Below, piece by piece: positions 1-6,437 of a DNA stretch of 10,453 nt. Both the position numbers and the translations under genes were made by a program. The notes beneath the pieces are model-generated. The model saw only the letters and a list, made by a program, of their open reading frames with translations. It was not told the origin of the DNA and did no database searches. The stretch comes from Bordetella parapertussis (GTDB taxonomy: Bacteria > Pseudomonadota > Gammaproteobacteria > Burkholderiales > Burkholderiaceae_B): positions 1 to 10,453 of the forward strand of contig CALQNE010000111.1 in assembly GCA_943331855.1 (NCBI GenBank). Direction: 5' to 3'. The first letter of the stretch is position 1, and every line of letters starts with the position of its first letter.

Positions 1-198
1 AACCAGCAGCTGGCCTTTTTCACCTGCAGCACCAAGTGAATTACAGACCAAGGTCAGATCCGTTGTGCCCTTGTCGCGTAGGGCAAAGATCAAATTGTTG
101 GGAAAACGATGTGCCAAACCAAATCCAGCGATCGCCACACTCGCGCCCACTTGAATATCCGCGATTGCCTGTGCGGCTGAGGCAACTACCTTATCCAT
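1..198 (-). CDS. CoA-transferase family I, alpha subunit (5' part only, runs off the left edge)
   Basis: The first 66 codons of a gene that continues beyond the window. The start ATG at 198 is preceded by AAGGA at a normal distance. The N-terminus has the layout of alpha subunits of 3-oxoacid CoA-transferases: a helix, then VGASVAIAGFG, then a conserved region ending in DLTLVCNS. The same layout is seen in the complete alpha subunit at 6438-7106. The signature is degenerate: the usual GGFGxxGxP reads AGFGLAHRFP here, with Ala for the first Gly and Arg for the Gly before x-Pro. These subunits move CoA between acyl groups together with a beta subunit, which would lie to the left. The gene is last in the visible leftward operon, 48 bases after the Bug receptor stop. 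The family is fairly sure; the substrate is unknown. It is clearly a paralogue, not a copy, of the other alpha subunit. Confidence 0.82.
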   Translation of the reverse strand, partial: MDKVVASAAQAIADIQVGASVAIAGFGLAHRFPNNLIFALRDKGTTDLTLVCNSLGAAGEKGQLLV

Positions 199-246
199 AC
201 TGATCCTTTGTTAATGAGTTCACGTACCGAGATTAAGCGTAAAAAC

Positions 247-1203
247 TTAATCCATCTTAATATTCAAAATCTTATTGAGCTCGGCCAGTTGACGTTTTTC
301 TTCAGTCATCGCGGCCAAAAACTGTTGCGGATTGAGCATTTTAAGCTCTGAACCCGAAGCCTCGACGCGGGCGCGCACTTCCGGCTGTGAAAAATACTTC
401 ACGCTCGCATCGTACAACACACGCACAACGTGATCGGGCGTACCCGCGGGGGCCAGTAAACCATACCATGAGCCCGTGTTATTGGGCACGCCTTGCTCAG
501 CTAAGGTCGGCAGCTCAGGCAGTGCCTTTGCACGCGTCTGGGAAGACAGCCCAATGGCGCGAAGCTTGCCCGACTTAATATGTGGCAGCATCGCTGATAA
601 ATTTAAGAAAGAGACATCAACATGTCCGCCCAACATATCGTTGACGACGGGCGTTGCCCCTTTGTAGGGCACGTGGGTCATTTTGATCTTCGCTTCAATT
701 TGCAAAATCTCGCCGGCAAGATGGGTTGAGCTACCCGTACCGCTTGAGCCATAGGTCATGACTTTAGTTTTGGCTAACTCAATGAACTCTTTGACGTTGG
801 TCGCTTTGATGTGTGGGCCAATCACCATCACATTTGGCACATCAATGAGCATCAAAATCGGCAAAAACTCTTTAATACCGTCATAAAGCGGATTTGAGCT
901 AAAGACAGGTACCGCAGTATGAGGTGCACCGGCGCTGGCCAACAGCGTGTAGCCATCGGGCGCCGCTTTAGCAACATAGCTCGTGCCGATCGAACCACTC
1001 CCCCCACCTTTTGTCTCGATCACAAAGGTTTGTCCCAGCGCCTGCGACAATCCGTTCGCAAGTTCACGAGCGATCTGATCAGCAGGGCCGCCTGCCGGGT
1101 AAGGCACAATCATTTTGACCGGCTTGTCGGGATAGGTCTGCGCAGCGGCAAGCAAAGGTGCGAACGCTATCGTCAAAAAAACAGCCCGTAAGATTTTTTT
1201 CAT
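247..1203 (-). CDS. Bug/TctC-family periplasmic solute-binding receptor (first copy)
   Basis: A 318-residue extracytoplasmic receptor of the tripartite tricarboxylate transporter (TTT) family, which binds small carboxylated or amide compounds in the periplasm. Residues 1-21 form a signal peptide (KK, a hydrophobic stretch, then LLAAA before Gln22); there is no lipobox Cys, so the mature protein should be soluble. Family motifs follow in order: VPYPAGGPADQIAR at 34-46, a Gly-rich ETKGGGSGSIG stretch near 63-73, and PDGYTLL at 82-88. The length is typical. The start is preceded by CGGGATAACA. It lies 74 bases after the metallo-hydrolase gene in the leftward operon and just before a CoA-transferase subunit, fitting capture of an acid that is then activated to a CoA thioester. 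No TctA or TctB membrane genes are visible, so this is an orphan receptor within the window. The ligand cannot be inferred. Confidence 0.95.
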   Translation of the reverse strand: MKKILRAVFLTIAFAPLLAAAQTYPDKPVKMIVPYPAGGPADQIARELANGLSQALGQTFVIETKGGGSGSIGTSYVAKAAPDGYTLLASAGAPHTAVPVFSSNPLYDGIKEFLPILMLIDVPNVMVIGPHIKATNVKEFIELAKTKVMTYGSSGTGSSTHLAGEILQIEAKIKMTHVPYKGATPVVNDMLGGHVDVSFLNLSAMLPHIKSGKLRAIGLSSQTRAKALPELPTLAEQGVPNNTGSWYGLLAPAGTPDHVVRVLYDASVKYFSQPEVRARVEASGSELKMLNPQQFLAAMTEEKRQLAELNKILNIKMD

Positions 1204-1277
1204 TGTTATCCCGTTTGAATCCTCGTCATCTCTCGCCAGAAAAACTCCAGAACAACATGTAACAAGCTCGTTCAGAG

Positions 1278-2177
1278 TTATTCGCCACGCGCCTCAGGTT
1301 CGACTGGCTCAAAGCAATACCCTTTCGTACTGTCGCCGCGTATGTAACCACAATGTGGCCAACCAAAATGCACCGGAAAAATCATGGCATTGCGCTCAGC
1401 CGCACGCTTCAGAAACAAAGCACGCGAAGCCCGCGCCTGCTCAGCATGGGCATCGATCCAGGTATTGATGTGCGGCATCGCAATCTGCAGCGGGCTGTGC
1501 ATCACATCACCAGCAAAGATTGCCTCTTGCCCTTTTGACTGCAGCCGAAAGTGCAGCGAGCCAGGTGTATGGCCCGGCATGGCTTCAGCCTTCAGGCAGC
1601 CGGCCACGATATCACCATCATCAATCAAGTCGATCAGGCCTAGTTCATAAAGCGGTAACACGCTGTCTTCAAACGAGCCACTGATCACACCCTTATCGCC
1701 ATTTTTATACGCAGCGTGTGCGGCCTCAAAATCAACGCGCGGCATCAAATGACGCGCATTCGGAAACATCGGCTCCCAGCGACCATCGACCATGCGCGTG
1801 CCCCAACCGACGTGATCGGGATGAAAGTGCGTGACGATCACGTGCGTCACTGATTTTGCACTTGCGCCTGCCGCATCGAGCCAAAGTGGTGTCAGGGTGT
1901 TGAGCATATTCATCCGCTCTGACCCGCGCTTTTTATGATTACCAACACCCAAGTCAATCACGATCACGTTATCGCCCATATGCATCACCCACAACTGCAT
2001 CGCAACGATGAAACGCTGCAGCTTGATGTTGTAGTGATGCGGGGCTAGCCACGATAGATGCGGCACGATTTCGCGCACATCTAATTCAGGAAACACAAAA
2101 TCAGCCGCATGCGTTGGGCCGCTGTATTCAAGTATGTTATAAATTTTTGCGTCACCAACATGGCGTGAGTAAATCAT
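1278..2177 (-). CDS. Metallo-beta-lactamase-fold hydrolase
   Basis: A 299-residue member of the MBL superfamily, probably a cytoplasmic two-metal hydrolase. The metal-ligand pattern is complete: HxHxDH as H117, H119, D121, H122; H203 in PGHTPGS; D224 in AGDVMH; and a last His, H270, in FPVHFGW. The DH of the motif and the PGHTPGS loop are usual in the lactonase/esterase-like branch that includes AHL lactonases, so a lactone, ester or thioester substrate is plausible but not shown. No signal peptide or membrane segment is seen. The start at 2177 has AAGAGAC upstream, and the gene begins 28 bases after the tandem-domain gene. Its place in an acyl-CoA operon suggests opening of a lactone or hydrolysis of a thioester intermediate rather than antibiotic resistance. 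The fold and metal site are sure; the reaction is inference. Confidence 0.93.
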   Translation of the reverse strand: MIYSRHVGDAKIYNILEYSGPTHAADFVFPELDVREIVPHLSWLAPHHYNIKLQRFIVAMQLWVMHMGDNVIVIDLGVGNHKKRGSERMNMLNTLTPLWLDAAGASAKSVTHVIVTHFHPDHVGWGTRMVDGRWEPMFPNARHLMPRVDFEAAHAAYKNGDKGVISGSFEDSVLPLYELGLIDLIDDGDIVAGCLKAEAMPGHTPGSLHFRLQSKGQEAIFAGDVMHSPLQIAMPHINTWIDAHAEQARASRALFLKRAAERNAMIFPVHFGWPHCGYIRGDSTKGYCFEPVEPEARGE

Positions 2178-2205
2178 CGTGTTGTCTCTTAATTTTTCTA
2201 AAAAG

Positions 2206-2931
2206 TTAACCGACTAAGCGATAGGTCAAACGCCACTTAGTATCGCGTTTTTGCCAGGGTGGTGGCCCATCTGAAAAAGAATTGCCCCCAGGATCGGCAC
2301 TTAATCTGGCTTTCATAAACGCCTGGGCCGCTGCCTCATCCTTGATGCCATACATCGCTAAAAAGTTTGGTGCGCCTGGCTCTGGATGCAAAAAGGTACG
2401 CATATTTTTATAGCGTGCGCCGCTTACAAAGCCATAGCCTGCTAACACTTCTGGCACATGGATCGTGTTGTAGAACTCGTTGAACTGGGCAAGCTCAGCC
2501 TCTCCCGAACCTGCCGCTGCGTTCATCCCGACTAAATACATATAGGGTGAGTCAGACACTTTTGCCGCTTCGGGATTATTCAACACGTGCTGCCACATCA
2601 AACGCCATTTTGACTGACGCCCCTGCCAGGCGACCGGGCCGTCACTATAAACAGGCCGTCCACTGGCTGGCCCGTCGTTACGCGTGATGTAAAGTTGCGC
2701 CGCCTCTTTGCTTTCAATATCGTAAGCGGCAATAAAGCGCGGGCCGCGCGGACCACGCGTATCGTCTTGCGCAAGCTCGTACCGGCGACCGCGCAAGAAG
2801 CCCGGATTACCCGCCAACACTTCGGGCTTGTGCACAGTTGAGTAGAAATCATTAAACGCCGCGACTTCTGCGGCACTGCTGTTAGCAGGAATATCCATGC
2901 CAACCCAATAGGTGTAAAGCGCATCACTCAT
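2206..2931 (-). CDS. Tandem-duplicated EthD/dimeric alpha-beta-barrel-like protein
   Basis: A 241-residue protein built from two copies of the same roughly 110-residue domain, at about 6-115 and 130-239. Corresponding residues are offset by exactly 124: FNDFYSTVHKPEVLAG at 26-41 matches FNEFYNTIHVPEVLAG at 150-165, and SDGPVAWQ at 96-103 matches SDGPPPWQ at 220-227. Each half opens with Y-x-V/L-V-G-M and ends with KWRL. The size and the His-x-Pro-Glu-Val pattern recall EthD-like or other small dimeric alpha/beta-barrel (ferredoxin-like) proteins, in which two domains form one barrel; here one chain could form it alone. The conserved H34 and H158 are candidates for functional residues. The family assignment is tentative and no reaction can be given. 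The start has AAAGGGA upstream and lies 16 bases after the DUF35 stop, so it belongs to the leftward operon. Confidence 0.85.
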   Translation of the reverse strand: MSDALYTYWVGMDIPANSSAAEVAAFNDFYSTVHKPEVLAGNPGFLRGRRYELAQDDTRGPRGPRFIAAYDIESKEAAQLYITRNDGPASGRPVYSDGPVAWQGRQSKWRLMWQHVLNNPEAAKVSDSPYMYLVGMNAAAGSGEAELAQFNEFYNTIHVPEVLAGYGFVSGARYKNMRTFLHPEPGAPNFLAMYGIKDEAAAQAFMKARLSADPGGNSFSDGPPPWQKRDTKWRLTYRLVG

Positions 2932-2947
2932 TTTGATCCCTTTTGAT

Positions 2948-3349
2948 TCAGATCAGCTTAAACATTGGTATCGCAGGACCATCTTCGCTCGGCTTGAAAG
3001 TCACCTCAACTTTCTGTCCGCAACGGATCGTATCCAAGTCACAATCGACGATGTTCGTGAGCATCGTGATGCCTTCGTCAAGCGTCACATACGCAATAGC
3101 GTAGGGAACGGGCCCCGAGGTCCGCGTCACGCTAAAGCTGTACACCGTGCCAGTACCTTTAACCTGCTTGAATTCAGTTTTATCGCTGAAGCAAAAGGGG
3201 CATAACGCACGGGGGTAATGATGATATTGCTTACAATCGTTGCAGTACTTCATCATCAACTTACCCTGCGTCGCCGCATCAAAGTACGGCTCATCGCCAT
3301 AGTTCAACTTAGGCGCGGGGATTTTTCTTTCTTGATAAGGTGTGGTCAT
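2948..3349 (-). CDS. DUF35 zinc-ribbon / OB-fold partner of the thiolase-fold protein
   Basis: A 133-residue protein of the ChsH2/DUF35 type. A short N-terminal helix region is followed by a rubredoxin-like zinc ribbon with C36-x2-C39 and C50-x2-C53. From about residue 62 (GTGTVYSFSVTR) to the C-terminus comes an OB-fold domain, including the usual VPYAIAYVTLDEG strand pair. Such proteins bind acyl-CoA and form obligate complexes with non-canonical thiolases; Ltp2 with the DUF35 domain of ChsH2 in steroid side-chain degradation is a characterised example. The gene begins 4 bases after the stop of the thiolase-fold gene, with its AGAGGG ribosome site inside the last codons of that gene, which supports coupled translation and a complex. 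All four Cys are present. The family and partnership are confident; the substrate is unknown. Confidence 0.94.
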   Translation of the reverse strand: MTTPYQERKIPAPKLNYGDEPYFDAATQGKLMMKYCNDCKQYHHYPRALCPFCFSDKTEFKQVKGTGTVYSFSVTRTSGPVPYAIAYVTLDEGITMLTNIVDCDLDTIRCGQKVEVTFKPSEDGPAIPMFKLI

Positions 3350-3353
3350 GGCT

Positions 3354-4511
3354 TTACCCTCTTTCCATAATCAATGTGGCACTGCCGTGACGGGTACTCA
3401 GCGAGCCGCCGGTTCCGTGCGCTAACGCAATGTCGCAGTTTTTAACTTGTACCAGTGGGTGCGCTTCGCCACGCAATTGACGAACGGCCTCGATAATTTT
3501 TGTAATACCACCTCGGTTTACCGGATGGTTATTACACATACCGCCACCATCCGTATTAAATGGAAGTTTGCCCACGCCTGAAATCAAATTGCCATCCATC
3601 ACAAACTTACCGCCTTCGCCTTTTTTACAAAAGCCAAGATCTTCGAGCGTCATGACCACGGTGATGGTGAAGCTGTCGTAAATTGAGGCGTATTTAATGT
3701 CACTTGGCTTGACACCCGCTTCAGCAAACGCGATCGGGCCCGAACGCACAGCACCGGTATACGTGATGTCAATCTTGCCACCCATCTGGCCCTTGGGAGA
3801 TTCGCCCGCACCAATCAACTTCACTAACGGGCGCTTGAGGCTTTTGGCAATCTCTGGGCTCACCACAATAACGGCCCCGCCGCCATCGGTCACCACACAG
3901 CAATCCATGCGATGAAGGGGATCGGCAATCAAAGGGGAGTTGACCACGTCTTCAACGGTGACCACTTTCTTTAAGTACGCGTTGGGATTATGTTGCGCAT
4001 GGTGCGATGCAGAAACCTTGACCCAGGCCAGTTGTTCGCTAGTCGTGCCAAACTCATACATATGACGCATTGCAGCAAGGGCATACAGGTTAACGGTTAC
4101 CGGGCCGTACGGCATTTCAAACGGGGTATCCGGGATAGCGGTGTCTAAGTCACGTGCGATCGTGCCGGGCCGACCGAAGCCCGCACAGGTAATCAAGGCC
4201 ACGCTGCACTTACCCGCCGCAATAGCTTCAGCCGCATGCGCGACCAAGTATAAGTAGGACGACCCGCCTGTGTTGGTCGAGTCAGAGTGCTTAACGGTCA
4301 ACCCCATATAGTCAATCATGTTGATGCCGCCCAAGCTCCCAGGCGCGTCGGTCGAGCAGTAGTAGCCATCAACGTCGTGAATGGTCAATCCAGCGTCCTC
4401 AAGCGCGCCTTTGGCGCACTCAGCGTGCAGCTGTGCCAGCGACATATTTGCGATCTTGCGAGCTGGATGCTCGAAGATCCCGGCGATATAGGCCTTGTCT
4501 TTGATGCTCAT
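3354..4511 (-). CDS. Thiolase-fold (SCP-x/lipid-transfer-like) protein lacking both catalytic cysteines; probable retro-aldolase or acyltransferase subunit
   Basis: A 385-residue thiolase-superfamily protein of the lipid-transfer type. The position of the nucleophilic Cys of true thiolases, before the helix ending AAEAIAAGK (91-101), reads TNTGGSS at 79-85, with no Cys. The His of the GHPxGxSG motif is kept (H329 in NHPVNRGG, 328-335). The C-terminal CxGGG motif reads AHGTGG at 364-369, again without Cys. A Tyr in IYDSF (Y278) lies where Ltp2-type proteins have a conserved tyrosine. Claisen-type thiolysis is therefore unlikely; C-C cleavage of a beta-hydroxyacyl-CoA (retro-aldol), as for Ltp2 with DUF35, is the better guess. 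The start at 4511 is preceded by AGGGAC. It is the first gene of the leftward operon and its stop lies 4 bases before the DUF35 start. Fold sure, reaction inferred. Confidence 0.93.
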   Translation of the reverse strand: MSIKDKAYIAGIFEHPARKIANMSLAQLHAECAKGALEDAGLTIHDVDGYYCSTDAPGSLGGINMIDYMGLTVKHSDSTNTGGSSYLYLVAHAAEAIAAGKCSVALITCAGFGRPGTIARDLDTAIPDTPFEMPYGPVTVNLYALAAMRHMYEFGTTSEQLAWVKVSASHHAQHNPNAYLKKVVTVEDVVNSPLIADPLHRMDCCVVTDGGGAVIVVSPEIAKSLKRPLVKLIGAGESPKGQMGGKIDITYTGAVRSGPIAFAEAGVKPSDIKYASIYDSFTITVVMTLEDLGFCKKGEGGKFVMDGNLISGVGKLPFNTDGGGMCNNHPVNRGGITKIIEAVRQLRGEAHPLVQVKNCDIALAHGTGGSLSTRHGSATLIMERG

Positions 4512-4531
4512 TGTGTTGTCCCTATGAATCT

Positions 4532-4547
4532 TTTGGTTTAAACCAAA
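4532..4547. promoter_or_regulatory. Perfect 16-bp palindrome, candidate operator
   Basis: TTTGGTTTAAACCAAA is identical to its own reverse complement over all 16 bases. It lies 21 bases upstream of the thiolase-fold start and downstream of that gene's likely -10 element, a place where a bound repressor would block transcription. Its half-site TGGTTT/AAACCA recurs at 4579, 4595 and 4614. The binding protein is unknown and no regulator gene lies in the window. Confidence 0.55.
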
Positions 4548-4582
4548 TATTAGAACTGGTCGGCTGCGCGCCTCGTCTTGGT

Positions 4583-4591
4583 TTTATACCA
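4583..4591 (-). promoter_or_regulatory. Extended -10 promoter element for the leftward operon
   Basis: On the minus strand the bases read TGGTATAAA, a TGn extended -10 followed by a close match to TATAAT. No good -35 is seen at 17 bases, as is common with extended -10 promoters. Transcription would start about 65 bases before the thiolase-fold gene and run across the palindrome at 4532-4547. The upstream flank of this promoter overlaps the hairpin at 4595-4619, so factors acting on one could affect the other. Confidence 0.45.
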
Positions 4592-4594
4592 TTC

Positions 4595-4629
4595 AAACCA
4601 CGCCTTTAGGCAGTGGTTTTTCTTTTTTT
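4595..4629 (+). terminator. Intrinsic terminator-like hairpin in the divergent region; possible attenuator of the rightward operon
   Basis: On the plus strand AAACCAC-GCC (4595-4604) pairs with GGC-GTGGTTT (4609-4619, A4612 bulged) around the loop TTTA. This gives 10 pairs with one bulged base. A T-tract of TTCTTTTTTT (4620-4629) follows directly, the classic Rho-independent form. There is no plus-strand gene upstream for it to end; the next gene, at 4693, is downstream. If the rightward promoter lies to its left, the hairpin sits in the leader and could act as an attenuator. The left arm AAACCA can alternatively pair with TGGTTT at 4579-4584, a weak 6-bp antiterminator. It could instead stop antisense transcripts, or the inverted repeat may be a protein-binding site. 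The structure is clear; its role is inference. Confidence 0.6.
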
Positions 4630-4692
4630 ACCGAAAACGATATTTTGCTCTAAGCTATTGCTTAAGGTACTTAGATACCACCCGGAGACAAT

Positions 4693-5490
4693 ATGCCAGA
4701 GCAGTCATCACCATTACTAAAATCCGTGCGCGAAGGCGTTATGACCCTGGTCATGAATCGCCCTGAACGTCGCAATGCCTTGAGTCCAGAGCTCTACGAT
4801 CAGCTTGGGCAGGCACTGCTTGAAGCCAAAGATAATCAGCAGCTTGGTGCAATCGTGCTGACAGGCGCAGGCGATGCGTTTTGCGCGGGTGGTGATGTGG
4901 CACGTATGGCAAACTCACCAGCCGAGACCCTATCTTTTGAGCAAAAAGTAGCGCGCTTGCGGCAGCGCAATCAAATTACAGAATTGCTTCATACGCTGCC
5001 AATTCCAACCATCGCGATGATTCGCGGCCCGGCCGCCGGGGCCGGCCTCTCTTTAGCACTTGCTTGTGACTTTCGCTATGCGGATGAGTCAGCAAAATTC
5101 AAGACGGCATTCATCAATGTGGGGCTACCGGGCGACTTTGGCGGGCATTATTTTTTACCGCGGATTGTGGGCTTTGCAAAGGCCCGCGAACTCTATTTAC
5201 TATCACCTACGCTCGACGCACAGCAAGCCAAAGCACTGGGTATGCTGACCGAAATATTTTCGCGCGATACGTTAGAGCCAAGCGTGACTGCAATTGCTCA
5301 AAAATTTTCTAAAGGCCCAAGACAAGCTCTTGCATTGATGAAAGAAAACTTAAATCAGGCCTTGCAAAACACGCTATCCCAAACGCTTGATCAAGAGGCG
5401 TTTAATCATGTCACGAGCACCTCGAGCGCCGATCACAAGGAAGCTGCTCAAGCCTTTATTGAAAAACGCCCGCCGAATTTTCGTCGATAA
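4693..5490 (+). CDS. Crotonase-fold enoyl-CoA hydratase/isomerase-family enzyme, isomerase- or hydrolase-like active site
   Basis: A 265-residue crotonase-family enzyme, first gene of the rightward operon; GGAGACA precedes ATG 4693. The CoA/oxyanion-hole motif AFCAGGD is at 62-68, with the second oxyanion turn in RGPAAGAGLS at 111-120. The two catalytic Glu of hydratases (Glu144 and Glu164 in rat mitochondrial hydratase) are replaced by Ser120 and Phe140. Instead Asp148 in GLPGDFGG (144-151) occupies the site of the catalytic Asp in PaaG-type and dienoyl-CoA isomerases and in 4-chlorobenzoyl-CoA dehalogenase. Simple hydration is therefore unlikely; double-bond isomerisation, ring-oxepin formation or C-C hydrolysis is more likely. 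The following SDR, CoA-transferase and NMO genes suggest breakdown of a ring or branched acyl-CoA. It is 45 bases from the next gene. The family is sure; the reaction is not. Confidence 0.95.
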   Translation: MPEQSSPLLKSVREGVMTLVMNRPERRNALSPELYDQLGQALLEAKDNQQLGAIVLTGAGDAFCAGGDVARMANSPAETLSFEQKVARLRQRNQITELLHTLPIPTIAMIRGPAAGAGLSLALACDFRYADESAKFKTAFINVGLPGDFGGHYFLPRIVGFAKARELYLLSPTLDAQQAKALGMLTEIFSRDTLEPSVTAIAQKFSKGPRQALALMKENLNQALQNTLSQTLDQEAFNHVTSTSSADHKEAAQAFIEKRPPNFRR

Positions 5491-5535
5491 ATCAGTGTCA
5501 ACATTCTAATAAATTTTAATGGAGTCAAATCAATT

Positions 5536-6435
5536 ATGAGTCGCTTATGTGAAGGTCGCGTTGCAATCGTTACCGGTGCTGCACGAGGGATTGGACGCGA
5601 ATATGCCTTGCAGTTAGCCGCCTGCGGCGCCAAGGTTGTCGTCAATGATCTTGGCGTTTCAAGAGAGGGGCTTGGTCGAGACACATCGGCCGCCCAACAA
5701 GTGGTAGACGAAATCAAAGCAGCAGGGGGTGACGCGATTGCAAACTGTGATGACGTTTCTGAATGGAAAGAGGCTGAACATCTAATTCAAAGTACTGTCG
5801 CACATTTTGGCAAACTCGACGTTCTGATTAATAACGCAGGGATTCTGCGCGATCGTATGCTCGTCAATATGGAAGAAAGCGAATGGGATGCCGTCATTAA
5901 AGTTCACCTGAAAGGGACGTTCGCCCCGTGCCACCATGCTGCAGTGCACTGGCGCACGCAGCAAAAACTCACCGGCGAATCGGTCAATGCCAGAATCATT
6001 AACACCACTTCTTTTTCAGGCTTGTTGGGCAACATTGGTCAAAGCAATTACGGCGCGGCCAAAGCCGGCATTGCGGCGTTCACCATCATTACCTCGCGCG
6101 AGTTAAAGCGCTATGGGATCACCGTAAACGCGATTAGCCCACATGCCCAAACCCGTATGACCGAAAGTTTGCGTGAGCGCACGCCCGAAGAAATTGAAAA
6201 ACGCCATCCTCGCTGGATTGCTGCGGCCGCTGCCTGGTTGGCCAGTGCAGAAAGTGCCGAAGTGACAGCACGTGTATTCGAGTTAGGTGGCGGTTTTCTT
6301 GCGGCAATGGAAGGTTGGCACCGAGGGCCTCAAGCTCAACCCATGGACAACCCAGATGCAATCGGCCCCATCATGCTGGACTTAGCGCGTCGTGCTCGCC
6401 GCAATGCGGATATGCGAGGCATTGATCTGGATTAA
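5536..6435 (+). CDS. SDR-family 3-hydroxyacyl-CoA dehydrogenase-like oxidoreductase
   Basis: A 299-residue short-chain dehydrogenase/reductase. The Rossmann motif TGAARGIG is at 13-20 and NNAG at 99-102. The catalytic Ser159 lies 13 residues before Tyr172 of the YxxxK motif (Y172-K176). VVVNDLG at 34-40, followed by SREGLGRDTSAA, is the pattern of the peroxisomal multifunctional enzyme type 2 dehydrogenase branch, with Asp38 favouring NAD(H). The usual catalytic Asn position in VxLKG is His124, as is common in that branch. At 299 residues it is longer than a minimal 250-residue SDR; the extra length lies C-terminal (about 255-299) and has no recognisable domain. The start is preceded by TGGAGT. 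The likely job is oxidation of a hydroxyl on an acyl-CoA intermediate, in line with the crotonase and MaoC enzymes of the operon. The fold is sure and the substrate unknown. Confidence 0.94.
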   Translation: MSRLCEGRVAIVTGAARGIGREYALQLAACGAKVVVNDLGVSREGLGRDTSAAQQVVDEIKAAGGDAIANCDDVSEWKEAEHLIQSTVAHFGKLDVLINNAGILRDRMLVNMEESEWDAVIKVHLKGTFAPCHHAAVHWRTQQKLTGESVNARIINTTSFSGLLGNIGQSNYGAAKAGIAAFTIITSRELKRYGITVNAISPHAQTRMTESLRERTPEEIEKRHPRWIAAAAAWLASAESAEVTARVFELGGGFLAAMEGWHRGPQAQPMDNPDAIGPIMLDLARRARRNADMRGIDLD

Positions 6436-6437
6436 GC

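Noticed and set aside
1204..1277. Possible promoter or terminator between the metallo-hydrolase and first Bug genes
   Set aside because: Only short imperfect inverted repeats (GAAC/GTTC and the palindrome ACATGT) and no T-tract or clear -10/-35; nothing to support a separate transcription unit.
2598..2927. 109-codon open frame on the minus strand
   Set aside because: It lies inside the tandem-domain gene in another frame; that gene has clear internal repeat homology and a better ribosome site.
2933..3205. 90-codon open frame on the plus strand
   Set aside because: It is antisense to the DUF35 gene, whose zinc Cys and OB-fold motifs are clear; the opposite-strand peptide has no recognisable feature.
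4627..4680. Sigma70 promoter for the rightward operon between the hairpin and the crotonase start
   Set aside because: Candidates such as TTTACC with CTAAGC, or TTGCTC with TACTTA, match the consensus poorly, and the second would leave almost no leader; none is convincing enough to list.
5448..5717. 89-codon open frame on the minus strand
   Set aside because: Antisense to the crotonase end and the SDR Rossmann motif; no motif of its own.
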